The notes: generated by a model not told the origin, from the letters alone. A stretch of DNA of 64,000 nucleotides from Burkholderiaceae bacterium (GCA_020851995.1 JADZBO010000116.1:1-64000), one strand, 5' to 3'. Counted from the first letter of the stretch, positions 1 to 9,658 are shown. Made by a program: numbers and translations.

Positions 1-1141
1 AGAAGCCCGGCGCCAGGATTTTGACCGATAGAAGTCCGATGAGTCCCGCTGAATACGCCATGACCGCAAGCCGGGTTTGCGAAACGTCCGTGGCGGAAAA
101 ACGGCCGTAGTGAAACAAGGTCGCGACGAGGGCGTCTGACAGCATCACCATGGTCAGCGCCGCCGGCAACCCCAGCATGAGGACGAGTCGTAACCCCCAG
201 TCGAGCAAGCCACTGTATTCGTCGCCCGAGCGCTCGGCGTTGGCCCGCGCAAGGCTTGGCAACAGGACGGTCCCCAGCGCAACGCCGAGCAGTGCCGTGG
301 GGAACTCCATCAGGCGGTCGGCGAATGAAAGCCAGGTCACACTGCCGGGCGCGAGCCAGGTCGCGATGTTGGTATTGATCAGGAGAGAAATCTGGGCCAC
401 CGAAACGCCCAGGGTTGCAGGCAGCATCTGGCGCATGATGCGCCGAACGACCGGATCGCCAATCGCCTGACCGACACGCCACGAAAGTCTCGGGCGCAAT
501 CCCAGTCTGGAGAGCGCGATCCATTGGACGACAAGTTGCGCGACACCGCCTGCCATGACGCCGATGGCGAGTGCATAGATGGGCTGCGCGAGCCGCGATC
601 CCAGGAGGAGCGCGGCGCCAATCATCGAGAGGTTGAGCAAGACTGGCGTGAAGGCGGGCACGGCAAACTTGCGCCAGGTGTTCAGTACCCCGGACGCGAA
701 CGCGACGAGCGACATACAGATGATGTAGGGGAACATCGCCCGGGTCATCCAGATCGCCGCTGCGAACTCGGACTCGCGACCTGGTTCAGTCATTCCGGTG
801 GCCATCGCCCAGACGACCCACGGCGCGCCGAGAATGCCAGCCAGCGTGACCAGGCAAAGGACGGCGAAGAGGCACAGCGCGACGCGATCGAGCAAGGTGT
901 GAACGGCAGCGTCATCGTGCCGCGTGCGTACCTCGCCCAGAATGGGCACAAACGCTTGCGCGAACGCACCTTCCGCAAAGAGCCGGCGTAGCAGGTTCGG
1001 GATACGAAAAGCAACCCAGAAGGCATCGGTCAGGGCGCCGGCGCCGAAGGCGCGCGCGATGATGATGTCGCGCAAGAGACCCGTGACGCGCGACAGCAGC
1101 GTGAAGCTGCTGACTGTCGCGGCGGCACGCAGCAGGCTCAT
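1..1141 (-). CDS. murJ: Lipid II flippase MurJ (3' part missing at window edge)
   Basis: Encodes the N-terminal 380 residues of MurJ (MviN), the inner-membrane MOP-family flippase that moves lipid II across the membrane for peptidoglycan synthesis. The reading frame, translated from the minus strand, starts [21 protein letters not shown] and continues with [20 protein letters not shown] and [20 protein letters not shown], the family's signature N-terminus. Repeated hydrophobic helices follow to the window edge; full proteins are about 510-525 residues, so roughly a quarter is outside. The ATG at 1141 overlaps the TGA of the upstream SDR gene (ATGA), which suggests translational coupling at the end of the exbB-to-murJ run. 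Identification is very firm; only completeness is unknown. Confidence 0.95.
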   Translation of the reverse strand, partial: MSLLRAAATVSSFTLLSRVTGLLRDIIIARAFGAGALTDAFWVAFRIPNLLRRLFAEGAFAQAFVPILGEVRTRHDDAAVHTLLDRVALCLFAVLCLVTLAGILGAPWVVWAMATGMTEPGRESEFAAAIWMTRAMFPYIICMSLVAFASGVLNTWRKFAVPAFTPVLLNLSMIGAALLLGSRLAQPIYALAIGVMAGGVAQLVVQWIALSRLGLRPRLSWRVGQAIGDPVVRRIMRQMLPATLGVSVAQISLLINTNIATWLAPGSVTWLSFADRLMEFPTALLGVALGTVLLPSLARANAERSGDEYSGLLDWGLRLVLMLGLPAALTMVMLSDALVATLFHYGRFSATDVSQTRLAVMAYSAGLIGLLSVKILAPGF

Positions 1142-1896
1142 TTTGGCGGCATGCGGATCGCGCCATCCAGGCGAATGGTTTCGCCGTTGAGCATCTCGTT
1201 GCTGATGATGTGATGCACCAGCTTGGCATAGTCCTCCGGGCGGCCCAGGCGCGAGGGGAACGGGATGCTCGCGGCAAGCGAATCCTGTACCTGCTGGGGC
1301 ATTCCGAAGATCATCGGTGTACCGAAGATGCCGGGGGCGATGGTCACGCAACGGATACCCAGTGAGGCGAGATCGCGCGCGATCGGCAGCGTCATGCCGA
1401 CCACGCCGGCCTTCGAGGCCGCGTAGGCCGCCTGGCCGATCTGCCCGTCGTAAGCGGCAACGGAGGCCGTATTGATGAGCACACCCCGTTCGCCGGTGGC
1501 TTCGGGGTCGTTCTTGCTCATGGCTTCCGACGCAAGGCGGATCATGTTGAAGCTGCCGACCAGATTGATGCTGATGACCTTCTGGAAGAGATCGAGCGCG
1601 TGAGCGCCGTTCTTGCCGACTGTCCTGACCGCCGGCGCAACTCCCGCGCAGTTCACCAGACCGAAAAGCGCGCCGAGTTCGAGCGCCGCCGCAACGACAG
1701 CACGGGCGTCGGCCTCCTGGGTGACGTCACAATGGACATAGCGCTGCCCAAGTTCAGCGGCGAGAGTCTGGCCGGCCTCGTCCTGCACGTCGGCAAGCAC
1801 AACGCGCGCGCCTGCCTGCGACAGCATGCGGGCCGTACCGGCGCCCAGGCCCGAAGCGCCGCCAGTAACGATGAATACTTTATTTGCGATTTCCAT
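1138..1896 (-). CDS. Short-chain dehydrogenase, 3-hydroxyacyl-CoA dehydrogenase type 2 (HSD10)-like
   Basis: A 252-residue classical SDR. The NAD-binding glycine motif TGGASGLG is at residues 11-18, NCAGVAP at about 82-88, and the catalytic Ser145, Tyr158 and Lys162 are all in place (NTAS and YAASK). The C-terminus ([10 protein letters not shown]) and the long loop with [14 protein letters not shown] resemble the HSD17B10 / type-2 3-hydroxyacyl-CoA dehydrogenase branch, which oxidises 3-hydroxyacyl-CoA in fatty-acid and branched-chain amino-acid breakdown. That substrate is inferred from family likeness, not proven. It lies between adk (68 bases upstream) and murJ (ATGA overlap), an odd place for a beta-oxidation enzyme. 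Cytoplasmic. Confidence 0.85.
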   Translation of the reverse strand: MEIANKVFIVTGGASGLGAGTARMLSQAGARVVLADVQDEAGQTLAAELGQRYVHCDVTQEADARAVVAAALELGALFGLVNCAGVAPAVRTVGKNGAHALDLFQKVISINLVGSFNMIRLASEAMSKNDPEATGERGVLINTASVAAYDGQIGQAAYAASKAGVVGMTLPIARDLASLGIRCVTIAPGIFGTPMIFGMPQQVQDSLAASIPFPSRLGRPEDYAKLVHHIISNEMLNGETIRLDGAIRMPPK

Positions 1897-1964
1897 GGTG
1901 ATCCGGAGAATTGATGCGTCAGGTGCGGCGCGTGCCCCGCTGCGCAGGGTCGCCCGCGGGTGGT

Positions 1965-2627
<663 letters not shown>

Positions 2628-2715
2628 TTATTCTGGACTGCGTGAAGGATAGGATCAAATTTGCGGGCAATTATGACGCAATGCAGCAACTGTGGGTGGC
2701 CGCATCCATGCGCAT

Positions 2716-3492
2716 TTACCCTGAGGCTCGGTCGGGCGTGAACTCGGCGCGAACCCGGGTGAGATCCTCAATGGTATCCACGCCAGCGCCAGGGTGGGTG
2801 TTGACGGTTTTGACGGCGATTGTGTATCCATGCTCGAGAGCGCGCAACTGCTCAAGGGATTCGATCACTTCGAGCGCACCACGCTCCAGTTTCGGGAAGC
2901 GTCTGAGGAACGCGACGCGATAGGCGTAGATGCCAATGTGATGAAGTGCCGCAAGCCCGGGAGCCAGCACCTGGTTGCCCGCCGCCATTGCGTCGCGATC
3001 CCAGGGGATCGGGGCGCGCGAAAAGTAGAGCGCCTGGCCGGCGCGGTTGCAGACGACTTTGACGACGTTTGGGTTGAACATCGTCTGCGCCGACAGGATC
3101 GGCGCCGCGCAGGTGGCGATGGCCGCTTTGGCATCGGTGGCCAGCACAGAGGCGACGCTGTCAATGAGCGCCGGATCGATCAGTGGTTCGTCACCCTGCA
3201 CATTGACGACGATCTCGTCGTCGCGCAGGTCGAGTAACGCGCAGACTTGCGCAAGACGGTCGGTGCCGGAAGGGTGATCAGCGCGGGTCATGACCGCCTG
3301 CAGGCCATGGCGCGATGCGGCCTCGAGAATATCGGTGTGGTCGGTCGCGATCACGACGCGCGCGGCCCCTGAGGCTGCGGCACGCTGTGCGACGCGCACG
3401 ACCATGGGCGCGCCGCCGAGATCGGCGAGCATCTTGCCGGGCAGGCGGGTCGATGCGTGGCGCGCCGGGATGATGACCGTGAACGAACTCAT
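2716..3492 (-). CDS. kdsB: 3-deoxy-manno-octulosonate cytidylyltransferase (CMP-KDO synthetase)
   Basis: KdsB activates KDO with CTP to CMP-KDO, the donor for the inner core of lipopolysaccharide. The 258-residue protein opens with the nucleotidyltransferase signature [17 protein letters not shown] at about residues 6-22, and has NVQGDEPLI and the later HIGIYAYR typical of the family. Lies 14 bases after the Trm112-like gene and shares the run with lpxK, so two LPS genes are co-oriented here. Length and motifs are standard; nothing odd seen. Confidence 0.97.
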   Translation of the reverse strand: MSSFTVIIPARHASTRLPGKMLADLGGAPMVVRVAQRAAASGAARVVIATDHTDILEAASRHGLQAVMTRADHPSGTDRLAQVCALLDLRDDEIVVNVQGDEPLIDPALIDSVASVLATDAKAAIATCAAPILSAQTMFNPNVVKVVCNRAGQALYFSRAPIPWDRDAMAAGNQVLAPGLAALHHIGIYAYRVAFLRRFPKLERGALEVIESLEQLRALEHGYTIAVKTVNTHPGAGVDTIEDLTRVRAEFTPDRASG

Positions 3493-3506
3493 TGCGACGC
3501 CTGTGA

Positions 3507-3692
3507 TCAGGCTGCAGGCAACTCGGTGTCGGCCAGCAGCCTGGCCTGAGGCTCAAGCATGACCGGAATACCGTCGCGTATCGGAAAAGCGAGCCTGTCG
3601 GCGCGGCAGATCAGTTCAGTTCTGGCGGCATTGACCTGAAGGCGTCCCTTGCACACTGGGCACACGAGGATTTCGAGGAGTCTGGTTTCCAT
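3507..3692 (-). CDS. Trm112/UPF0434 family small protein
   Basis: A 61-residue protein of the UPF0434 (YcaR-like, Trm112-fold) family. It begins [18 protein letters not shown], with one CPxC pair of the zinc-ribbon type, then [20 protein letters not shown], the conserved C-terminal half. In many proteobacteria this small gene sits between lpxK and kdsB, exactly as here (18 bases from lpxK, 14 from kdsB). Its role in bacteria is not established; the fold relates to the Trm112 partner of methyltransferases. Firm as a gene, uncertain as a function. Confidence 0.92.
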   Translation of the reverse strand: METRLLEILVCPVCKGRLQVNAARTELICRADRLAFPIRDGIPVMLEPQARLLADTELPAA

Positions 3693-3710
3693 GGCGCTAT
3701 TGTAAACATC

Positions 3711-4781
3711 TCAGCGCAGCTTGAGGCGCGTTTGCGCGATTCGATGCGCGAGCCATTGCGCGAAATCGCTCACCGAGAGGCCTGCATGGGCATCGATCGC
3801 CCAGATTCGCGCATCGTCCAGTTGTTGGCATTTGACGGCGTCCTTCGCTGTCACCACGATGCGTCGTTCGGTGAGCGCGGCAAAGGTCGTGCGGTCGATT
3901 GCCGCGTGATCCTGCAGCGCGAGTTCTGTGGCGGGATGCAAACCCGCCTGGCGCAGCGACCTGAAAAAGCGTTCAGGCACTCCAATACCCGCGGCTGCGG
4001 CGAAGGGCTCGTGTCCCAGGCGCGTGACAAAATCCGCCAGCGGCAAGACTTCGCCCGTCTGGAGATGTCGTGCACTGAGCAGCTGCAACTGCATGACGAC
4101 TCGCAGTGGTCTTTGATCAGGCGGCGCCCGGTGGGGGACGACAGAGGGAGAATCCGGTCCGATTTGCGTGACGACCACATCGACCGTCGCCAGGCGCGTG
4201 GCGGGCTCGCGCAGCGGACCCGCAGGCAACAAAAGTCCGTTGCCAACACCCCGATCGTCCTGCACGATGATTTCAACGTCGCGTGCAAGATCCTGATGCT
4301 GCAGTCCGTCATCGCTGACGATGACGTCGATATCCGGCCGTGACCGCAGAAGCGCAGCGATTGCGAGCCGGCGTCGCGGATGGACAGCAACCGCACACCC
4401 TGTCTTCAATGCGATCAGCGTCGGCTCATCACCAAAAATGTGCGCGTCGAGCTTACCTTGTCCGACCCGCGCCTTGGCGTCAATCCGCACTCCGTAGCCG
4501 CGGCTGATTACGCCCGGCCGGTAGCCTTGGCTGGCGAGTGCCTCCACGACGGCCATCACGACGGGTGTTTTACCGGTACCGCCAATGAACAGATTGCCGA
4601 CCACCACGACTGGCACCGGGGCACGACAGGCACCGCGCCCGGTTCCCGCCCGTGGGCGGCACGCCAGCAGCGCGCGCACCAGCAACGAGATCGGGAATAA
4701 CAAGACGGCAAACCATCCGGTTATGCGCCACTGGCAGTGCAACCAGCGGCTGATGCGCAGACGCAGCGGTGCCGGGCTCAA
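3711..4781 (-). CDS. lpxK: Tetraacyldisaccharide 4'-kinase LpxK
   Basis: LpxK phosphorylates the 4' position of the lipid A disaccharide at the inner face of the inner membrane. The 356-residue frame has an N-terminal hydrophobic anchor (residues 21-40), then the P-loop region VGNLFIGGTGKTPVV at about 61-75, and downstream ISRGYG, GDEPTLIA and VIVSDDGLQHQDL, all typical LpxK motifs. The start is a TTG at 4781 whose last bases overlap the TGA of exbD (TTGA); no better ATG precedes the anchor, so a TTG start with coupling to exbD is my choice. Confidence 0.96.
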   Translation of the reverse strand: MSPAPLRLRISRWLHCQWRITGWFAVLLFPISLLVRALLACRPRAGTGRGACRAPVPVVVVGNLFIGGTGKTPVVMAVVEALASQGYRPGVISRGYGVRIDAKARVGQGKLDAHIFGDEPTLIALKTGCAVAVHPRRRLAIAALLRSRPDIDVIVSDDGLQHQDLARDVEIIVQDDRGVGNGLLLPAGPLREPATRLATVDVVVTQIGPDSPSVVPHRAPPDQRPLRVVMQLQLLSARHLQTGEVLPLADFVTRLGHEPFAAAAGIGVPERFFRSLRQAGLHPATELALQDHAAIDRTTFAALTERRIVVTAKDAVKCQQLDDARIWAIDAHAGLSVSDFAQWLAHRIAQTRLKLR

Positions 4782-5194
4782 TTGCTGCTGGCCTGGGTTG
4801 CAAACTGCACGCGGGCTATGCCGGCGTCGCGGGCCGCCTGCATGGCGGCGATGACGAACTGGTGGGGCGACATCGCGTCGGCGTGGATCACCACAACGGG
4901 ATCCACCTGCCCGGTGGCCGCCTGTCGCAGCGCCTGAACAAGTCCAGCGGGCGCGCCCGCGTCGACGAGCGTATCGCCAACGGCGTAGCGCCCCTCCTGG
5001 CTCACCGCCAGTTCAATGGTCGCCGCTGTCGTTGCTGCCTCGGCCGCAGCCTGGGGCAATGCCACCGCGATCGCGCGCTGACGCGTAAAGGTTGTGGTGG
5101 CAGCCAAAAAGATCAGTACCACCAGCAAGACGTCGATCAGGGGAATCAGATTAATGTCGAGGTCATCGGCGCCGATCCGGTTGCGAAATCGCAT
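4778..5194 (-). CDS. exbD: Biopolymer transport protein ExbD/TolR family
   Basis: A 138-residue ExbD-type protein: short cytoplasmic N-terminus, one transmembrane helix (about residues 16-36) with the essential aspartate Asp21 in LIDVLLVVLIF, and a periplasmic domain. With ExbB it forms the proton-driven motor that energises TonB-dependent outer-membrane transport. No tonB gene is in the window. exbB is 9 bases upstream and lpxK overlaps the end by 4 bases. Whether this pair serves TonB or another partner cannot be decided from the sequence. Confidence 0.93.
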   Translation of the reverse strand: MRFRNRIGADDLDINLIPLIDVLLVVLIFLAATTTFTRQRAIAVALPQAAAEAATTAATIELAVSQEGRYAVGDTLVDAGAPAGLVQALRQAATGQVDPVVVIHADAMSPHQFVIAAMQAARDAGIARVQFATQASSN

Positions 5195-5203
5195 GGTCTT
5201 ATC

Positions 5204-5800
5204 TCATCCGCGCACGCGCTGGGCGACCTGGCGCGCGATCTGTTCCATGCGCAATAGCAAACCTTCGACGCGCGAGCGATACAGGCGATGCGCGATCATG
5301 GCTGGAATGGCGATGAGTATTCCGAACGCGGTGTTGTAGAGCGCGACCGAAATGCCGTGGGCCATTTGGGAGGGATCCGCACCGTCGGGTCGGTAGACCG
5401 CGAATATTTCGATCATGCCGATCACGGTGCCAAAAAGACCGAGCAGGGGGGCGATCGTGGCCACGGTGGCCAGCGCCGGCAGGTATCTCTGCAGGGTGTG
5501 AGCCACATCCTGGCCGGTATCCTCGACGGCCTGACGCATTTCGGACGCAGGTTGCTGGCGGGTACGCAGGACTTCAGCCAGGATTTGACCCAGCGCGCAG
5601 CTGTCTGCCAGCTTTTCGATCGCGGCGGGCGAATCGTTCCCGGCCCGGACCATTTGCTGGACCTGCGCGGCGAGTTCCGGTGGGATGACACGGGTCGATC
5701 TCAGGCTCAGGGCGCGCTCGACAATGAGGGCCAGACCAACCACGGAAAGTGCGAGGAGAAGCCAGATTGGCCAGCCGGCCTCGGCGACAATCGACTGCAA
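5204..5800 (-). CDS. exbB: MotA/TolQ/ExbB proton channel family protein
   Basis: ExbB-type inner-membrane protein, 198 residues from the start chosen here. I place the start at a TTG (5800-5798) because GAGGT lies 5 bases before it and the encoded N-terminus (QSIVAEAGWPIWLLLALSVV) matches ExbB homologues beginning with AGWPIW. The longer frame back to 5872 would add 24 atypical residues. Three hydrophobic helices are visible, with the conserved proton-channel block PLLGLFGTVIGMIEIF and GISVALYNTAFGILIAIPAM. Partner of exbD, first gene of the envelope operon. Confidence 0.92.
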   Translation of the reverse strand: MQSIVAEAGWPIWLLLALSVVGLALIVERALSLRSTRVIPPELAAQVQQMVRAGNDSPAAIEKLADSCALGQILAEVLRTRQQPASEMRQAVEDTGQDVAHTLQRYLPALATVATIAPLLGLFGTVIGMIEIFAVYRPDGADPSQMAHGISVALYNTAFGILIAIPAMIAHRLYRSRVEGLLLRMEQIARQVAQRVRG

Positions 5801-6133
5801 GGAATACCTCGTTGGAGTAAAAAGGACGCTACGGATACCTGCATCGTACGGTTGCGTGGGCGCGCTTGGCAAGTTGACCGTGGTTGCCGGAATCTATCCA
5901 CAGAAGCTGTGGATAATTATGTGCGCATCTTTGCAGATGCCGAAAATTCAAGGCCTTGGCCGGCATGATTAAAAACTGAGCAAATTTGGGTGGGATTTTT
6001 AAATATCCAAATATAACAAGTGGTTACGATATATTTTCAATCCAGAAAATTTACTTTTCAATAAAATTGTTGCCAGATCAGCACTTGCGACGGGTTTGCG
6101 GCATCTGTGGACATATATGCGCCGGGAATCCCG
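5801..6133. other. Divergent intergenic region exbB/xseA with AT-rich tract
   Basis: The 333 bases between the divergent exbB and xseA starts. It holds a 9-bp inverted repeat containing DnaA-box-like sites (5895-5916, listed separately) and a strongly AT-rich tract from about 5960 to 6075, far below the base composition of its neighbours. It must carry the promoters of both operons, but I could not choose convincing -35/-10 pairs within the AT-rich part. No small gene is supported. Confidence 0.6.
5895..5916. promoter_or_regulatory. Inverted repeat made of two facing DnaA-box-like sites
   Basis: TATCCACAG (5895-5903) and its exact complement CTGTGGATA (5907-5915) are separated by 3 bases. 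The right arm extends to TGTGGATAA (5908-5916), a perfect match to the DnaA box TTATCCACA on the other strand; the left arm matches 8 of 9 (CTATCCACA). DnaA binding is inferred from the match only. The site lies about 100 bases upstream of the exbB start. Confidence 0.5.
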
Positions 6134-7495
6134 ATGACAGCTGAGTTTCAAGTAAAAATCGACCGAGGAGTCAATGAAATCCTCACAGTTTCCCAGCTCA
6201 ATAAGGTCGTAAGCCGCTTATTCGACGAAAGTCTCGCCCCAGGCTGGGTACAAGGGGAAGTTTCAAATTTCACCTCTGCGGCATCAGGCCACTGGTACTT
6301 CACGCTCAAGGACGAGGCCGCGTCCGTGAGGGCCGTCATGTTCCGCGGCCGGGCACTGACCACCGGCTTCCTTCCGCGACCCGGCGATCGCGTTGAGGTC
6401 CGAGCCCGGGTGACGCTTTACGAGGCGAGGGGGGAGTACCAGCTTCAGGTCGAACAGATGCGACGTTCAGGGCTGGGGTCACTGTACGAGGCATTCCTGG
6501 CTTTGAAGTCCCGGCTGGCGGCCGAGGGATTGTTCGATAGCGCGACCAAACGGGAAATCGCCCGTCTGCCCCGCGCGGTGGGAGTCATCACATCGCTTTC
6601 CGCTGCGGCTTTGCGAGACGTGCTGACGGCAATGGCACGGCGCGCTCCGCATATTCCGATCATCATTTACCCCGCGCAGGTGCAGGGTACCCAGGCACCA
6701 CTGCAATTGCGGCAGGCACTGGCGCTCGCGAATGAACGCCGGGAAGTCGACACACTGCTTCTGGTGCGTGGCGGCGGCAGCATTGAGGACTTGTGGGCCT
6801 TCAACGATGAATCACTCGCGCGCGATGTCGCCGCGAGCCTGATTCCCGTGGTCTGCGGCGTTGGCCACGAAACGGATTTCACGATCGCCGATTTCGTCGC
6901 CGACTTGCGTGCACCGACGCCGACTGCGGCGGCAGAACTGGTGTGTGCAACCCGTGCCGAGCTTCTCGAGCGGACTGAGCGGGCGGCGACGGCGCTTTCA
7001 ATTCTGCAGCAGCGCCGCCTTGAACGCCTTGCCCAGCGTGTGGACCGGGCGGCGGCCGGGATCATCGCGCCGGACGAGCGCCTTGCGCATCAATCCGAGC
7101 GCGTGCGCGGCTGGGCTTTCCGCCTGACAGGGGCGATGCGCAAAACACTTCAAGCCGTCCAGTCGCGGCACACGGGCCTGCACGGGCGCTTCACTGCGCA
7201 ACTGCCGGACGTCAGCAGCCACCGATACCGTGTCGAACGTGCTGCCACAGTCGTCTCGGTGACCCAGGCACATGCGCTGGCCCGCAGACGCCAGCAAATC
7301 GCTCAGGCGGAGTCGCAATTACGCGCGCTCAGCCCCGAAAACACCCTGGCGCGCGGCTACGCCATTGCCAGGCTTGCGGACGGCAAGGTCGTGCGGGATG
7401 CCGCCACACTGCGCGCCGGCGAGGTCCTCACCCTGACCCTGGCGCACGGTGAGGTTGACGCAGCTGTCACACAGAGCCGCGCTGCGCCACCCTGA
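6134..7495 (+). CDS. xseA: Exodeoxyribonuclease VII large subunit
   Basis: XseA, catalytic large subunit of exonuclease VII, degrading single-stranded DNA in repair. The N-terminal OB-fold starts ILTVSQLNKVVSRLFDESL and continues GWVQGEVSNFTSAASGHWYFTLKDE; the catalytic domain has PRAVGVITSLSAAALRDVL, RGGGSIEDLWAFNDE and GVGHETDFTIADFVADLRAPTPTAAAE. The C-terminal half is coiled-coil-like. I choose the ATG at 6134 (GGGAA a few bases upstream, 453 residues); an in-frame GTG at 6107 would add nine residues. xseB is not in the window. Confidence 0.96.
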   Translation: MTAEFQVKIDRGVNEILTVSQLNKVVSRLFDESLAPGWVQGEVSNFTSAASGHWYFTLKDEAASVRAVMFRGRALTTGFLPRPGDRVEVRARVTLYEARGEYQLQVEQMRRSGLGSLYEAFLALKSRLAAEGLFDSATKREIARLPRAVGVITSLSAAALRDVLTAMARRAPHIPIIIYPAQVQGTQAPLQLRQALALANERREVDTLLLVRGGGSIEDLWAFNDESLARDVAASLIPVVCGVGHETDFTIADFVADLRAPTPTAAAELVCATRAELLERTERAATALSILQQRRLERLAQRVDRAAAGIIAPDERLAHQSERVRGWAFRLTGAMRKTLQAVQSRHTGLHGRFTAQLPDVSSHRYRVERAATVVSVTQAHALARRRQQIAQAESQLRALSPENTLARGYAIARLADGKVVRDAATLRAGEVLTLTLAHGEVDAAVTQSRAAPP

Positions 7496-7544
7496 GAACG
7501 GCTTAACCCTGCGCATTGCATGGGTAGGCTGCATGCCCCCAACT

Positions 7545-7564
7545 CCTTCGCTACAATGCGAAGG
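7545..7564 (+). promoter_or_regulatory. sodB promoter -10 enclosed by an inverted repeat
   Basis: CCTTCGC (7545-7551) and GCGAAGG (7558-7564) are a perfect 7-bp inverted repeat and the six bases between them are TACAAT, a good -10 hexamer. The same GCTACAAT string precedes the tRNA-Leu gene in this window, so a real -10 is likely. No convincing -35 is seen at the usual distance. The arrangement suggests an operator over the -10 of sodB; the regulator is unknown. Confidence 0.5.
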
Positions 7565-7625
7565 CTAAGCGAATCGATTAAATTCAACCGGTTCAACCAC
7601 ACCGACCCACGAGGAATTTGCAGCA

Positions 7626-8204
7626 ATGGCACACACGCTCCCCGCTCTGCCCTACGCCCTGGATGCTCTGGCCCCGACGATTTCCAAGGAAACGCTGGAG
7701 TTTCACTATGGCAAGCATCACCAGACCTATGTGACGAACCTGAACAACCTCATCGCCGGCACCGAATTCGAAGCGGCGTCGCTGGAAGACATCGTCAGGA
7801 AATCGACTGGCGGCGTGTTCAACAACGCTGCGCAAGTCTGGAACCACACGTTCTACTGGAACAGCATGGCTCCCAACGCCGGTGGCGAGCCCAGCGGCAA
7901 GCTGGCCGACGCCATCAATGCAAAGTGGGGCTCGGTTGCCGCTTTCAAGGAAGCGTTCAACAAGTCGGCCGCCGGCAACTTTGGTTCGGGCTGGACCTGG
8001 CTCGTGAAAAAGCCTGACGGATCGCTCGACATCGTCAACACCAGCAATGCCGCGACCCCCCTGACCACGGCCGATGTGCCGCTGCTCACCTGTGACGTGT
8101 GGGAGCATGCCTATTACATCGACTACCGCAATGCCCGTCCGAAGTACCTCGAAAGCTTCTGGACCCTGGCCAACTGGGCCTTCGCAGCGAAAAACCTCGG
8201 TTAA
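7626..8204 (+). CDS. sodB: Superoxide dismutase [Fe]
   Basis: Fe-type superoxide dismutase, 192 residues, cytoplasmic, converting superoxide to oxygen and hydrogen peroxide. The metal ligands sit in [23 protein letters not shown] and [13 protein letters not shown]. The glutamine in [11 protein letters not shown] and the ending pattern are those of FeSOD rather than MnSOD. GAGGAA lies about 12 bases before the ATG. It is a single transcription unit: an inverted-repeat promoter upstream and a strong terminator 17 bases after the stop. Confidence 0.97.
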   Translation: MAHTLPALPYALDALAPTISKETLEFHYGKHHQTYVTNLNNLIAGTEFEAASLEDIVRKSTGGVFNNAAQVWNHTFYWNSMAPNAGGEPSGKLADAINAKWGSVAAFKEAFNKSAAGNFGSGWTWLVKKPDGSLDIVNTSNAATPLTTADVPLLTCDVWEHAYYIDYRNARPKYLESFWTLANWAFAAKNLG

Positions 8205-8220
8205 TCCTCGCAGCAAGTTA

Positions 8221-8247
8221 AAAACCGGCGCACGCGCCGGTTTTTTT
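8221..8247 (+). terminator. Rho-independent terminator of sodB
   Basis: A perfect 10-bp stem, AAAACCGGCG (8221-8230) with CGCCGGTTTT (8235-8244), a 4-base loop and a run of seven T from 8241. Starts 17 bases after the sodB stop codon. Confidence 0.92.
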
Positions 8248-8286
8248 GCGCCCCCGCAACCGCGCCCCCGCAACCGCGCCCCCGAT
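8248..8286. repeat. Short GC-rich tandem repeat after the sodB terminator
   Basis: A 14-base unit (GCGCCCCCGCAACC) occurs twice and is followed by a partial third copy. It lies between the sodB terminator and the thiolase gene and codes for nothing recognisable. Confidence 0.7.
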
Positions 8287-8402
8287 CGCACACTGATCCA
8301 CCACCCACACCCCTGCTACACATCGCTTCAATCGGCTAACATTAGAGGCTGCACCCATCCAAATTCAGACCAACGCGCAGGACACTAAAGGACAACGACG
8401 CC

Positions 8403-9608
8403 ATGAGCAAACAAGCATTCATCTGTGACGCCATCCGCACCCCCATCGGCCGTTACGGCGGCGGACTGGCTCCTGTGCGCACCGATGACCTCGCCGCGAT
8501 TCCGATCCGGGCGCTCATGGCCCGCAACCCTAACGTAAAGTGGGAAGAACTCGATGACGCGATCATGGGCTGCGCCAACCAGGCCGGCGAAGATAATCGC
8601 AACGTCGCCCACATGGCGACCCTGCTCGCTGGTGTGCCGACGGCTGTAGCCGGCGCAACCATCAACCGCTTGTGCGGCTCCGGCATGGATGCAGTGGGTA
8701 CCGCCGCACGCGCCATCCTTGCCGGCGACGCATCGTTCATGCTCGCAGGCGGCGTCGAAAGCATGACCCGCGCACCCTTCGTGATGGGCAAAGCCGATTC
8801 CGCGTTTTCGCGCAACGCGGCTATTTTTGACACCACCATCGGCTGGCGCTTCGTCAACAAACTCATGAAAGCCAAGTACGGCGTCGATTCCATGCCGGAA
8901 ACCGCCGAAAACGTCGCCGATCAATTCAATGTGTCCCGCGCCGACCAGGATCGCTTTGCCAACGCCAGCCAGGAAAAGACTGCTGCCGCTCAAAAAGCGG
9001 GCTATTTCGACGAGGAAATCGTTGCCGTCACGATCCCCCAGAAGAAAGGTGATCCCGTCGTCGTCGCGCGCGACGAACATCCGCGCCTGACCAGCATCGA
9101 AGCCCGGGGGAAACTCTCGCCCGTCGTTCGGGAAGGCGGCTCCGTGACCGCCGGCAACGCCTCGGGCGTCAATGATGGCTCAGTCGCGATTCTGGTTGCG
9201 GACGAGCAGGCCGCCGCGCGTCACGGGTTGATCCCGCGCGCGCGATTCGTCGCCATGGCGACCGCCGGCGTCGAGCCACGCATCATGGGTATCGGCCCGG
9301 CGCCGGCGAGTGAAAGAGTTCTGGCCAAAGCCGGCCTGACGCTCGCTCAAATGGATGTCATTGAACTCAACGAGGCGTTTGCTGCTCAGGGGCTTGCCGT
9401 GATGCGGATGCTCGGGCTTTCCGACAACGACCCGCGCGTCAACCCGAATGGCGGCGCGATTGCACTGGGCCATCCTTTGGGCGCAAGTGGCGCGCGCCTT
9501 GTGATGACGGCCGTGCATCAGTTGCATCGCACCGGCGGGCGCTACGCGCTGTGCACCATGTGCATCGGCGTGGGTCAGGGCATCGCGTTGATTGTCGAGC
9601 GCGTCTAA
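8403..9608 (+). CDS. pcaF: Thiolase, 3-oxoadipyl-CoA thiolase (PcaF/PaaJ) type
   Basis: A 401-residue thiolase with all three catalytic elements: nucleophile Cys91 in [10 protein letters not shown], His357 in [10 protein letters not shown] and Cys387 in [10 protein letters not shown]. The opening [31 protein letters not shown] and the 401-residue length fit beta-ketoadipyl-CoA thiolases best, which cleave 3-oxoadipyl-CoA to succinyl-CoA and acetyl-CoA at the end of aromatic breakdown. No other pca or paa gene is nearby, so the gene could equally serve as a general acetyl-CoA acyltransferase. Transcribed alone; converges on the DUF192 gene with a hairpin between them. Confidence 0.87.
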   Translation: MSKQAFICDAIRTPIGRYGGGLAPVRTDDLAAIPIRALMARNPNVKWEELDDAIMGCANQAGEDNRNVAHMATLLAGVPTAVAGATINRLCGSGMDAVGTAARAILAGDASFMLAGGVESMTRAPFVMGKADSAFSRNAAIFDTTIGWRFVNKLMKAKYGVDSMPETAENVADQFNVSRADQDRFANASQEKTAAAQKAGYFDEEIVAVTIPQKKGDPVVVARDEHPRLTSIEARGKLSPVVREGGSVTAGNASGVNDGSVAILVADEQAAARHGLIPRARFVAMATAGVEPRIMGIGPAPASERVLAKAGLTLAQMDVIELNEAFAAQGLAVMRMLGLSDNDPRVNPNGGAIALGHPLGASGARLVMTAVHQLHRTGGRYALCTMCIGVGQGIALIVERV

Positions 9609-9622
9609 GGCGGGCCATACAA

Positions 9623-9649
9623 GCGCCGTCAGGGCAATCCTGGCGGCGC
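9623..9649. terminator. Hairpin between convergent thiolase and DUF192 genes
   Basis: An 11-bp stem (9623-9633 with 9639-9649) with a 5-base loop; one pair is a G-T wobble. It lies in the 50-base convergent gap and could end transcription from either side, although no long T run follows on either strand. Confidence 0.5.
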
Positions 9650-9658
9650 GTGCTGCAC

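Noticed and set aside
5895..6075. Chromosomal replication origin
   Set aside because: Only two facing boxes, no further DnaA boxes in order, and no dnaA, dnaN or gyrB nearby.
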